From Mycolicibacterium hassiacum DSM 44199 (lineage in GTDB: Bacteria; Actinomycetota; Actinomycetes; Mycobacteriales; Mycobacteriaceae), in contig NZ_LR026975.1 of the NCBI RefSeq assembly GCF_900603025.1, positions 1,364,001 through 1,428,000 of the forward strand: a stretch of DNA of 64,000 nt, written 5' to 3'. Within the stretch, counting starts at the first letter, position 1; each line of letters opens with the position of its first letter. A program made the position numbers and the translations under genes. Below, piece by piece: positions 1 through 8,060 of the stretch. The notes beneath the pieces were generated by a model. The model had not been told where the DNA came from. It made no database searches and saw nothing but the letters and a program-made list of their open reading frames with translations.

Positions 1-473
1 GCGCCGAGCAGACCGCCTACGAGTACTTCAGCCCGGAGTACCAGGCCGGCTGGCTGCTCGAGGTGGAGGTCGACGTGACCGGGGCCGACCTGGACGCACC
101 GGTCCCGGCCTCGGCGTTCCCCGAGTCGACCGAGCGACACCAGACCGCCCTGGCCGGCTACCGCGCACTGGCCACCGACGGCAACCCCACGGTGCGGGAG
201 TTCCTGTGGCGCACCGTCAACGGCTGGGGCCTGTCGGTGACCGGCACCCCCGAACAGATCGCCGACACCATGCAGACCTGGTTCGAGTCGCGCGCCGCCG
301 ACGGGTTCGTACTGCAACACGCCTGGCTGCCCGGGCAGTTCGAGACGTTCGTCGAGCAGGTGGTCCCGGTGCTGCGCAAACGCGGCCTGTTCCGGCACGA
401 GTACACCGGCACCACGCTGCGCGAACACCTCGGCCTGCCGGTGCCGCCGAACTACTACCGCGCCGCGTCCTGA
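1..473 (+). CDS. LLM-class flavin-dependent monooxygenase, C-terminal part (5' end outside window)
   Basis: The reading frame is already open at position 3 and runs to TGA at 471-473, so this is the last ~156 residues of a longer protein. The end resembles the C-terminus of NtaA/SnaA/DszA-type FMNH2-dependent monooxygenases: a [16 protein letters not shown] segment followed by a [28 protein letters not shown] stretch (residues within 270-430 nt), and a tail ending in a Leu-Pro-Val-Pro-Pro-Asn-Tyr-Tyr-Arg motif like that of the complete paralogue at 1872-3275. These enzymes use reduced flavin and O2 on organosulfur or amine substrates. It is followed by a 156-nt gap with a stem-loop and then a DszC-like flavoprotein, so it probably heads or belongs to the same operon. 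The substrate cannot be read from the sequence. Confidence 0.85.
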   Translation, partial: AEQTAYEYFSPEYQAGWLLEVEVDVTGADLDAPVPASAFPESTERHQTALAGYRALATDGNPTVREFLWRTVNGWGLSVTGTPEQIADTMQTWFESRAADGFVLQHAWLPGQFETFVEQVVPVLRKRGLFRHEYTGTTLREHLGLPVPPNYYRAAS

Positions 474-535
474 CCCGCGCCGCGGGGAAAGAATCGCGAC
501 AAGCCAATTCCTTGCCCGGCCAAGTCGTTTGCGGA

Positions 536-572
536 ACCGTGGCAGGCGTCCTGCGATGTCCTGCGCCACGGT
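536..572. other. Stem-loop between monooxygenase genes
   Basis: ACCGTGGC (536-543) is the exact reverse complement of GCCACGGT (565-572), with a further AGG/CCT pairing inside the loop. No T-run follows, so it does not look like a simple intrinsic terminator. It could be an RNA processing or stabilising element, or a partial terminator that sets expression of the downstream genes. Confidence 0.45.
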
Positions 573-629
573 GCCGCCCCGGGCGTGACCGCACAGCTTT
601 TGAAATCACATAGAACTAGAGGCAATTCA

Positions 630-1865
630 GTGACCGAGCACAACACCTATCTGAGGCCAGCCACCGCCGACCTGGAACAGCTGCGCGAGCGGTTCGCCCC
701 GATCATCGAGCGCGTCGCCGAGGGCAACCTCGAGCGTGAGCGCAAGCGGATCTTCCCCTACGAGCAGGTGCGCTGGCTCAACGACGCCGGCTTCGGCACG
801 GTGCGCATCCCGGTCGAGTTCGGCGGGCTCGGCGCCTCGCTGGAACAGGCCTTCGCACTGCTGGCCGACGTGGCCACCGCCGACCCCAACGTCGCGCACG
901 TGTTCCGCAACCATCTCGCCTTCGTCGAGGACCGGCTCAACGCCCCGGTCTCGGCGGTCAACGACGCCTGGATCAAGCGTTTCCTCAACGGCGAGTTCGT
1001 CGGCGGCGGCTGGACCGAGGCCAACGGGCTGACCCAGGCCAACATGGCCACCCGGATCACCGCCGCCGACGACCACTACCGGCTCACCGGCTCGAAGTTC
1101 TACGCCACCGGCAGCCTGTTCGCCGACTGGCTCGACGTCATCGGCCGCGGCGACGACGGCGAACTGCTCACCGCCCTGGTGCGCCGCAACGCCGACGGGG
1201 TGACCCTGATCGACGACTGGACCGGCTTCGGCCAGCGCACCACCGCCAGCGGCAGCGCCCGCTACGAGGCGGTGCGGGTGGAGCGCGAGGACGTGTTCCC
1301 GGCCGCCGAACGGTTCTCCTACCAGCCGCACTTCTACCAGAACGCGATTCTGGCGGTGCTCACCGGCATCACCCGGGCGGCGTTCCGGGACGGCAACACC
1401 ACCCTTTCGCAGCGCAAGCGCAACTTTCCGCAGGGCCTGGACCCGAACCCGACCGCCGACGCCCAGCTGCTCGCCGTCGTCGGCCGGATCTCGGTCGACG
1501 TGTTCACCGCCGACGCCGCGCTGGCGGCCGCCTCGCGCAGCCTCGACCACGTGGTGGCCGGCCGGCTGACCGGCGACGCGGCTGGGGCGCGGCGGCGGCT
1601 CGTCGAGGCCTGGGTGGCGGTCAGCCAGGCGCAGCTGACCATCATCGACGCGGCCCTGCACGCCACCACCGCGATCTTCGACGCGCTGGGGGCCTCCTCG
1701 GTGGCCGAGGAGAAGGGCCTGGACCGGCACTGGCGCAACGCGCGGACGCTGGCCTCGCACAACCCGACCGTGTACAAGGCCCGCATCCTAGGCGACTGGT
1801 TCATCAACGGCACCGACCCGGTGCCCAGCGTGGTCACCACCGGCCACGGCGGACAGGGGAACTGA
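630..1865 (+). CDS. Acyl-CoA-dehydrogenase-fold flavin monooxygenase (DszC/SfnB-like)
   Basis: This 411-residue protein has the acyl-CoA dehydrogenase fold seen in DszC and SfnB, which use reduced flavin and O2 for sulfoxidation or related chemistry instead of dehydrogenating acyl-CoA. Typical segments are EFGGLGASLEQAFALLADV near the N-terminus, GGGWTEANG and KFYATGSLFADW in the middle domain, FGQRTTASGSARYEAV, and LDRHWRNARTLASHNP near the C-terminus, which is characteristic of this monooxygenase branch. The GTG at 630 is chosen because the family N-terminus (LRERFAPIIERVAEGNLERE) follows directly. An in-frame GTG at 585 would add a low-complexity leader and has no better ribosome site. It lies 6 nt before an LLM monooxygenase, which could be its partner in one pathway. 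It is paralogous to 17729-18964. Confidence 0.85.
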   Translation: MTEHNTYLRPATADLEQLRERFAPIIERVAEGNLERERKRIFPYEQVRWLNDAGFGTVRIPVEFGGLGASLEQAFALLADVATADPNVAHVFRNHLAFVEDRLNAPVSAVNDAWIKRFLNGEFVGGGWTEANGLTQANMATRITAADDHYRLTGSKFYATGSLFADWLDVIGRGDDGELLTALVRRNADGVTLIDDWTGFGQRTTASGSARYEAVRVEREDVFPAAERFSYQPHFYQNAILAVLTGITRAAFRDGNTTLSQRKRNFPQGLDPNPTADAQLLAVVGRISVDVFTADAALAAASRSLDHVVAGRLTGDAAGARRRLVEAWVAVSQAQLTIIDAALHATTAIFDALGASSVAEEKGLDRHWRNARTLASHNPTVYKARILGDWFINGTDPVPSVVTTGHGGQGN

Positions 1866-1871
1866 CCGGCG

Positions 1872-3275
1872 ATGAGCACCGAAGGACCGATCGTTCTCAA
1901 CGGCTTCACGATGAACGCCGTCTCGCACGTCAACTACGGGCTGTGGCGGCACCCGGCCGACGAGAGCTACCGTTACAACACCGTCGACCACTGGGTGCGG
2001 TTGGCGCGGATCCTCGACGACGGCGGGTTCGACGCGCTGTTCATCGCCGACGCGCTCGGGCTGCTCGACACCTACGGCGGCGGCCCGGAGGCCTCGCTGC
2101 GCACCGGCACCCAGTCCCCGGTGAGCGACCCGCTGCCGCTGGTGCCGGCGCTGGCCGCGCAGACCAGCCACCTCGGGTTCGGGGTGACGGTGTCGACCAC
2201 CTACGAGCACCCGTACCTGCTGGCCCGCAAGTTCACCACCCTCGACCACCTGACCGGCGGTCGGGTGGCCTGGAACATCGTCACCTCCCAGCTCGACAGC
2301 GCGGCACGCAATCTCGGCCTGGCCCAGCAGATCCCGCACGACGAGCGCTACGACCGGGCCGACGAGTTCCTCGAGGTCGTCTACAAACTGTGGGAGGCTT
2401 CCTGGGAGGACGACGCGGTGGTGCGCGACGCCGAGCGCGGCGTCTACACCGACCCGGCCAAGGTGCACCCGATCAACCACGCCGGCCGCTGGTTCACCGT
2501 GCCGGACGCGCACGTGTCCGAACCCAGTCCGCAGCGCACCCCGGTGCTGTTCCAGGCCGGCGGCTCCCCGCGCGGACAGCGGTTCGCCGCCCGGCACGCC
2601 GAGGTGGTCTTCGTCGCCGGCGCCGACGCCGAGGGGGTGCGCCGCCGGGTGGCCGAGACCCGGGCGCTGGCCGCCGAGTTCGGCCGCGACCCGGCGTCGC
2701 TGAAGTTCGTCACCGCGCTGTCGGTGGTGGTCGACGACACCGAGGCCGGCGCACGCGCGAAACTCGCCGAGTACCAGTCCTACTTCAGCGCCGAGGGGGC
2801 GCTGGCCCACTACTCGGCCAGCACCGGTGTGGACTTCGCCGACGGCGACCTCGAGCAGACGCTGGACCGGGTCATCGACTACCGCGACACCGACTCCAAC
2901 CGTTCGCTGCTGTCGATGTTCGCCGACGGCCGCCGGCCCTGGACGTTGCGCGAGGCGCTGGCCCCGCGCGACGGCTTCGGCCGCACCCCGAACTTCGTCG
3001 GCACCCCCGCCGGGGTCGCCGACCGGCTCGAGCGCTGGCTGGCCGAGTCCGACACCGACGGCATCAACCTGATCCAGATCGTCAGCCCGGACAGCTGGCG
3101 GGAGTTCGCCGAGCTGGTGGTGCCCGAGCTGCGCCGGCGCGGCCGGGTGCGGCCCCGCCCCGCCGGCCCGGCCACCCTGCGCGAACGGCTGCAGGGCTCC
3201 CCGCACGTCCGTGACGACCACCCCGCCGCGCAGTACCGCGCGGCCCGCTACCGAGTCCCCGCGAGCAGCGCATGA
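1872..3275 (+). CDS. LLM-class flavin-dependent monooxygenase (NtaA/SnaA/DszA family)
   Basis: A 467-residue, full-length member of the NtaA/SnaA/DszA group. The N-terminus has the family's NGFTMNAVSHVNYGLWRHP pattern, followed by ARILDDGGFDALFIAD, the Phe/His-rich TVSTTYEHPYLLARKF strand and the GGRVAWNIVTS motif. The SEPSPQRTPVLFQAGGSPRG segment lines the flavin phosphate site in this family. These enzymes take FMNH2 from a separate reductase and cleave C-S or C-N bonds of sulfones, sulfonates or chelators; no reductase is visible here. It starts 6 nt after the DszC-like gene and overlaps the next gene by 4 nt (ATGA), so it is in an operon. The first gene of the window is a close paralogue, so two such enzymes act in one cluster. 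Confidence 0.9.
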   Translation: MSTEGPIVLNGFTMNAVSHVNYGLWRHPADESYRYNTVDHWVRLARILDDGGFDALFIADALGLLDTYGGGPEASLRTGTQSPVSDPLPLVPALAAQTSHLGFGVTVSTTYEHPYLLARKFTTLDHLTGGRVAWNIVTSQLDSAARNLGLAQQIPHDERYDRADEFLEVVYKLWEASWEDDAVVRDAERGVYTDPAKVHPINHAGRWFTVPDAHVSEPSPQRTPVLFQAGGSPRGQRFAARHAEVVFVAGADAEGVRRRVAETRALAAEFGRDPASLKFVTALSVVVDDTEAGARAKLAEYQSYFSAEGALAHYSASTGVDFADGDLEQTLDRVIDYRDTDSNRSLLSMFADGRRPWTLREALAPRDGFGRTPNFVGTPAGVADRLERWLAESDTDGINLIQIVSPDSWREFAELVVPELRRRGRVRPRPAGPATLRERLQGSPHVRDDHPAAQYRAARYRVPASSA

Positions 3276-4489
3276 CCGACGAGATCCGCGTCCTGGAGAC
3301 CGAGGCCGAACTCATGGCCGCCAACAACCTGTTCCGTGCGGCGATGGTGGGCTTCCCGCCGCTGCCGGCGGGCCAGTCCGGGCTCATCGGCAAGATCCTC
3401 GAACCCGGCCGTACCCTCGGGGTGTTCCGCGACGGCGAGCTCGTCGCCACCGCCGACGCCGCCACCAGCACGCTCACCCTGCCGGGCGGGCGGCTGGTCG
3501 GCCACGCCGCGGTGACCCACGTCGGCGTCGCCCCGACCCACACCCGCCGGGGCATCGCCACCGCGCTGCTGACCCACCAGCTGCGCGACGCGCACGCCCG
3601 CGGCGAGGTGGTCGCCAGCCTGCGGGCCTCCGAGGCCACCATCTACGAGCGGTTCGGCTACGGCGTGGCCAGCCTCGCCCAGTCGGTGGAGGTCGACACC
3701 CGGCGCGCGGTGCTGCGCGGCGGCGTCCGGCGCGAGGGGCCGGTGCGGCTGCTCGACCCCGAGCGGGCCTGGGACGTGCTGCCGCGCATCTACCGCGAAC
3801 ACCGCCCGGAGCGGCCCGGCACCATCGACCGGCCCGCGGTGTGGTGGCAGACCCGCCAGCTCAAGGCCGAGACCGGGCCGCGGCCGAGCTACGTCGCGGT
3901 CTACGGGGAGCCGGGCGCGGAGCAGGGCTTCGTGCGCTACCACCCGGTGCACACCGAGGGCTGGTTCACCAGCGACGACCGCACCGTCGTGGTCGAGGAC
4001 CTGTTCGCCCCGACCCCGCGGGCCTACCGGGCGCTCGTGGTGTTCCTGCTCGAGCTCGACCTGGTCGACCGGCTGCGGTTCGTGTCGCTGCCGCTCGACG
4101 ACCCGCTGCCCTGGCTGCTGACCGACCGCCGCGCGGTGCGCGTCACCGGGGTGCGCGACGAGACCTGGCTGCGCATCCTCGACGCCGCCGCCGCGCTGGG
4201 CGGGCGCAGCTACCGCGACGCCGGGGTGGTCACCATCGCCGTGCACGACCCGCTGCTGGTGCACAACACCCGCACCTTCGCGGTCTCGGCCGACGGCGCC
4301 GTACCGGTCGACGGGCCGGCGCAGCTGGAGGCCGGCATCGCCGCGGTGTCGGCCGCGCTGCTGGGCGGCACGCCGTGGCGGGCCCTGGCCGCCGCCGGCC
4401 TGGTGCGCGTGCACGACCCGGAGGCGCTGGCCCGCGCCGACCGGCTGTTCGCCGTCGATCTGGCCCCGCACACCGGGATCAACTTCTGA
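3272..4489 (+). CDS. Eis-like GNAT family N-acetyltransferase
   Basis: A 405-residue protein with the tripartite Eis layout: an N-terminal GNAT domain, a second GNAT-like domain and a C-terminal sterol-carrier-like domain. The acetyl-CoA site is visible as GVAPTHTRRGIATALL (about residues 84-100). A Tyr in IYERFGYG (about 125) matches the position of the catalytic Tyr in Eis, and the chain ends in Phe, whose terminal carboxylate serves as base in Eis enzymes. Eis proteins acetylate amines, including aminoglycosides and lysines. Here the gene overlaps both neighbours (ATGA at each end) inside a monooxygenase/importer operon, so it more likely modifies the amino group of the imported compound or a product than acts as a stand-alone resistance gene. 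That role is inferred. Confidence 0.8.
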   Translation: MTDEIRVLETEAELMAANNLFRAAMVGFPPLPAGQSGLIGKILEPGRTLGVFRDGELVATADAATSTLTLPGGRLVGHAAVTHVGVAPTHTRRGIATALLTHQLRDAHARGEVVASLRASEATIYERFGYGVASLAQSVEVDTRRAVLRGGVRREGPVRLLDPERAWDVLPRIYREHRPERPGTIDRPAVWWQTRQLKAETGPRPSYVAVYGEPGAEQGFVRYHPVHTEGWFTSDDRTVVVEDLFAPTPRAYRALVVFLLELDLVDRLRFVSLPLDDPLPWLLTDRRAVRVTGVRDETWLRILDAAAALGGRSYRDAGVVTIAVHDPLLVHNTRTFAVSADGAVPVDGPAQLEAGIAAVSAALLGGTPWRALAAAGLVRVHDPEALARADRLFAVDLAPHTGINF

Positions 4490-6105
4490 TGGGCGAGCCG
4501 CTGCTGGAGGTCACCGACCTCGAGGTCACCCTCGGCGGCCGACGCGTCGTGGAGTCGGTCCGGTTCGCCGTCGAGCCCGGCCGCACCCTGGCGATCGTCG
4601 GCGAATCCGGTTCGGGCAAGAGCGTTTCGCTGCTGGCCGCCACCCGGCTGCTCGGCGGCCGGGCGCAGGTGCGGGGCCGGGTGCGCTTCCGCGGCCGCGA
4701 CCTGCTGGCCGCCGCCGACCGCGAGGTCCGCCAACTGCTCGGCCGCGACATCGGGTTCGTCTTCCAGGACCCGCAGAGCAACCTGCACCCGTTCAAGACC
4801 ATCGGCCGGCAGATCGACGAGGCGCTGCGGGTGCACGGCGTGCGGGGCCGGGCGGCCCGCCGCGAGCGCGTGCACGAACTGCTCGACGAGGTCGGCATCG
4901 CCGACCCGGAGCACGCCTACCGCCACTACCCGGCGGAGTTCTCCGGCGGCATGCGCCAGCGGGTGATGATCGCGATGGCGATCGCCTGCAGCCCGGCGCT
5001 GCTCATCGCCGACGAACCCACCACCGCGCTGGACGCCAGCGTGCAGGCCGACATCCTGGCGCTGCTGGCGCGGCTGCAGCGCGACCACGACATGGCCATG
5101 GTGTTCGTCAGCCACGACCTGGCCGTGGTGCACCAGATCGCCGACACCGTCACCGTGGTGCGCTCCGGCCGGGTGGTGGAATCCGGTCCGGTGCAGCAGA
5201 TCTACCGGCGCCCGGAGTCCGCCTACACCCGCCGGCTGCTGGCCGCCTCCCGGCTGCACAGCCTCGCCGACGCCGGCGAGGCCCGGCCGGCGCTGCGGCC
5301 GGCCGCGGCCGAGCCGGAGCCGGTGCTGACGGTGCGCGGGCTGCGCAAGTCCTACCGGGCCCGCGGCCGGCGCCGCCGGGTGGTGATCGACGGGCTGGAC
5401 CTGTCCGTGCGACGGGGCGAGATCGTCGGACTGGTCGGCGAATCCGGCTCGGGCAAGTCCACCGTCGGACGCATCGTGGCCGGGTTGGCCTACGCCGACG
5501 CCGGGGAGATCACGCTGGCCGGCACCCGCTATCCCACCGCCGTGTCCGACGGGGTGCCACCGCTGCCGGCGGCGGCCCGCCGCGCGGTGCAGCTGGTGTT
5601 CCAGGACCCCTACGCCAGCCTCAACCCGCGCCGGCGGGTCGGCGACAGCATCGCCGAACCGCTGCGAATCCAACGGGTTCCGGAGCCCGACATCGCCGAA
5701 CGGGTGCGCACCGCCGCCGCCCGGGCCGCGTTGCCGGCCGAGCTGCTGGGCCGTTTCCCGGCGGAACTGTCCGGCGGGCAGCGCCAGCGGGTCGCGATCG
5801 CCCGCGCGCTGGTGCTCGAGCCGGAGGTCATCGTCGCCGACGAGGCGCTGTCCTCGCTGGACGTCACCACCCAGGCCGAGATCGTCGAGCTGTTCGCCGG
5901 GCTCGCCCGCGAACAGGGCACCGGGCTGCTGTTCATCAGCCACGACCTCGGGGTGGTGGCCGCCATCGCCGACCGGGTGGTCGTGCTCGGCCCCGACGGG
6001 GTGGCCGAATCCGGCCGCACCGCCGAGGTGTTCGCCGACCCGCGCTCGCCCTACACCCGCCGGCTGCTGGCCGCCGTCCCACGCATCGAGGCGCGTGCGT
6101 CATGA
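4489..6105 (+). CDS. Peptide-type ABC transporter, fused double ATPase (DppD-DppF)
   Basis: 538 residues containing two complete ABC ATPase domains in tandem. The first has Walker A GESGSGKS, signature FSGGMRQRV and Walker B LLIADEP; the second has [24 protein letters not shown] and VIVADEAL. Each ends with the oligopeptide-transporter extension containing SPYTRRLLAA or SAYTRRLLAA. Fusion of DppD- and DppF-type subunits is common in actinobacteria. The ATG at 4489 overlaps the stop of the acetyltransferase gene, which fixes the start. It energises the permeases encoded directly downstream. In the second domain the residue after Walker B is Ala (DEAL) rather than Pro, a common variant. Confidence 0.92.
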   Translation: MGEPLLEVTDLEVTLGGRRVVESVRFAVEPGRTLAIVGESGSGKSVSLLAATRLLGGRAQVRGRVRFRGRDLLAAADREVRQLLGRDIGFVFQDPQSNLHPFKTIGRQIDEALRVHGVRGRAARRERVHELLDEVGIADPEHAYRHYPAEFSGGMRQRVMIAMAIACSPALLIADEPTTALDASVQADILALLARLQRDHDMAMVFVSHDLAVVHQIADTVTVVRSGRVVESGPVQQIYRRPESAYTRRLLAASRLHSLADAGEARPALRPAAAEPEPVLTVRGLRKSYRARGRRRRVVIDGLDLSVRRGEIVGLVGESGSGKSTVGRIVAGLAYADAGEITLAGTRYPTAVSDGVPPLPAAARRAVQLVFQDPYASLNPRRRVGDSIAEPLRIQRVPEPDIAERVRTAAARAALPAELLGRFPAELSGGQRQRVAIARALVLEPEVIVADEALSSLDVTTQAEIVELFAGLAREQGTGLLFISHDLGVVAAIADRVVVLGPDGVAESGRTAEVFADPRSPYTRRLLAAVPRIEARAS

Positions 6106-7049
6106 CCGAACTGCTGCTGCGTCCCACGGCCGCCCCGCCGGCACCGGAACCCGCCCGCCGTGTGCGGATTCGGCTGCGCGCGCTGTTCGCCGATCCCGGG
6201 CTGCTCGCCGGCGCTGTGCTGGTCGGGCTGGTGGGCCTGGCCGCGCTGGTGGCGCCGGTGGTGGCCGCCATCGTCGGTCACGGCCCCAACGACCAGTTCG
6301 GCGACCTCACCCTCGACGAGGCCGGGCTGCCCATCACCGGTGGCAACGGCTTCCTGCTCGGCGCCGACGGCTCCGGCCGGGACGTGCTGGTGCGTACCCT
6401 CTACGGCGCCCGGGTGTCGCTGGGCATCGGCATCCCGGCCACCACGCTGGCCATGCTGATCGGCGTCACCGTCGGGCTGGTCGGCGGCTACTTCGGCGGC
6501 CGGATCGACGCGGTGCTCACCGAGTTCACCAACATCGCCCTGGCGTTCCCGTTCCTGGTCACCGCGTTGAGCGTGGTGACCCTGAACCGGGGCAGCGCCG
6601 GCACCACGCTGGTCGACCCGATCATCGTGGTGATCGGCATCATCGCGCTGTTCTCCTGGACCTACTTCGCGCGGCTGACCCGCAACGCGGTCATCGAACT
6701 GAAGTCGAAACCGTTCGTGCTGGCCGCGATCGGCGCCGGCGCCGCCCCGGCCCGGGTGATCCGGCGCGAGATCCTGCCCAACATCGCGCCCACCGTGATC
6801 ATCTACTGGGCGGTGCAGCTGCCCACCAACATCGTCGCCGAGGCGTCGCTGAGCTACCTCGGCGTCGGCATCAAGGCGCCCACCCCGAGCTGGGGCACCA
6901 TGATCGCCAACGCCCAGGACTCGGCGCTCTACCAGGTGCAGCCGTGGATGCTGGTCGCCCCGGCGGTGGCGCTGTTCGTCACCGTGCTGGGCTTCAACAT
7001 CCTGTCCACCCGGCTGCGCAGCCGGTTCGACCCGCGGACGGTGCGCTGA
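6102..7049 (+). CDS. Peptide-type ABC transporter permease, DppC-like
   Basis: 315 residues with an N-terminal cytoplasmic tail, a first membrane segment (about 33-58), the periplasmic NGFLLGADGSGRDVLVR motif typical of DppC/OppC proteins, and several further hydrophobic segments. The cytoplasmic coupling loop GAGAAPARVIRREILPN (about 210-226) is the EAA-type site that contacts the ATPase. It overlaps the ATPase gene by 4 nt and the next permease by 1 nt. With DppB it would form the channel for a small peptide or peptide-like solute. Confidence 0.92.
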   Translation: MTELLLRPTAAPPAPEPARRVRIRLRALFADPGLLAGAVLVGLVGLAALVAPVVAAIVGHGPNDQFGDLTLDEAGLPITGGNGFLLGADGSGRDVLVRTLYGARVSLGIGIPATTLAMLIGVTVGLVGGYFGGRIDAVLTEFTNIALAFPFLVTALSVVTLNRGSAGTTLVDPIIVVIGIIALFSWTYFARLTRNAVIELKSKPFVLAAIGAGAAPARVIRREILPNIAPTVIIYWAVQLPTNIVAEASLSYLGVGIKAPTPSWGTMIANAQDSALYQVQPWMLVAPAVALFVTVLGFNILSTRLRSRFDPRTVR

Positions 7050-8032
7050 TGGTGGGCTTCGTGGTGCGCCGTACGGCGCGCATGGCGGTCACCGTGCTGG
7101 CGGTGGTGCTGGTCACCTTCGGCCTGACCAAGCTCGCCTACCAGAACCCGGCGCGGATGCTGGCCCCGGACAACGCATCCCAGGAGACCGTCGACGCGAT
7201 CGCCAACAGCCTGCGGCTCAACGACCCGTGGTGGGTGCAGCTGTGGCACTACGTGGTGCACGGCCCGGAGATCAAGGGCACCCCGACCGGGCTGCTGAAC
7301 TGGCCGCCGAGCCTGGGCTACTCGTACCGGATGCAGCGGCCGGTGACCGAGCTGATCGCCGAGAAGATCCCGGTCACCGCCAGCCTGGCCATCGGCGCCC
7401 TGGTCATCTGGATCGTGCTGTCGGTGCTGGCCGGGGTGTACGCGGCGCGCCGGCCCGGCGGGTGGTTCGACACGATCAGCTCCGGCGCGTCCTACGTGAT
7501 GCTGTCGGTGCCCACCTTCGTCACCGGGGTGGTGCTGCTGTACGTGCTGTTCTACCAACTGTCGCTGCACGGGCTGAAGTTCTTCCCCAGCGGGGGGTAC
7601 GTGCCGCTGACCGAGAACCCGGCCGAGTGGGCGCGGCATCTGCTGCTGCCCTGGCTCACCCTGGTGCTGGCCGAGGTCGGCCTGTTCCAGCGGGTGGTGC
7701 GCGCCTCGGTGCTCGAGGTGGCCGGCGCCGACTACATCCGCACCGCGCGCGCCAAGGGGCTGCCGCCGTGGCGGGTGTACTTCGACCACGCGCTGTCGGC
7801 GGCGGCCAACCCGATCCTGACCCTGGGCGCCATCGAGTTCGCCGCGATCCTGGGCGGCGCCATCATCACCGAGCAGATCTTCGGCCTCGACGGGGTGGGC
7901 CGGTTGGCGGTGAACGCCGCCCAGAGCGGCGACGCCCCGGTGGTGATCGGCTGCACCCTGTTCGGCGCCGTCGTGTTCGTCCTGTCGACCTTCGTCATCG
8001 ACGTCATCACCCACGCCCGCAGCGGGAAATGA
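7049..8032 (+). CDS. Peptide-type ABC transporter permease, DppB-like
   Basis: 327 residues. The N-terminus VRRTARMAVTVLAVVLVTFGLTKL is a typical DppB first membrane helix, followed by a long periplasmic segment and five more hydrophobic stretches. The coupling loop YIRTARAKGLPPWRVYFDHA is clearly present. The start ATG at 7049 overlaps the TGA of the DppC-like gene. The order ATPase-DppC-DppB-binding protein is reversed from the usual Dpp order, but the set is complete. Confidence 0.9.
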   Translation: MVGFVVRRTARMAVTVLAVVLVTFGLTKLAYQNPARMLAPDNASQETVDAIANSLRLNDPWWVQLWHYVVHGPEIKGTPTGLLNWPPSLGYSYRMQRPVTELIAEKIPVTASLAIGALVIWIVLSVLAGVYAARRPGGWFDTISSGASYVMLSVPTFVTGVVLLYVLFYQLSLHGLKFFPSGGYVPLTENPAEWARHLLLPWLTLVLAEVGLFQRVVRASVLEVAGADYIRTARAKGLPPWRVYFDHALSAAANPILTLGAIEFAAILGGAIITEQIFGLDGVGRLAVNAAQSGDAPVVIGCTLFGAVVFVLSTFVIDVITHARSGK

Positions 8033-8060
8033 ACCGCCGGGCAAGCCATGAAGGAGCACC

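Noticed and set aside
556..588. A short ATG ORF (MSCATVPPRA) in the 473-630 gap as a cysteine leader.
   Set aside because: Only one Cys, far from the stop, and no suitably spaced -10 element.
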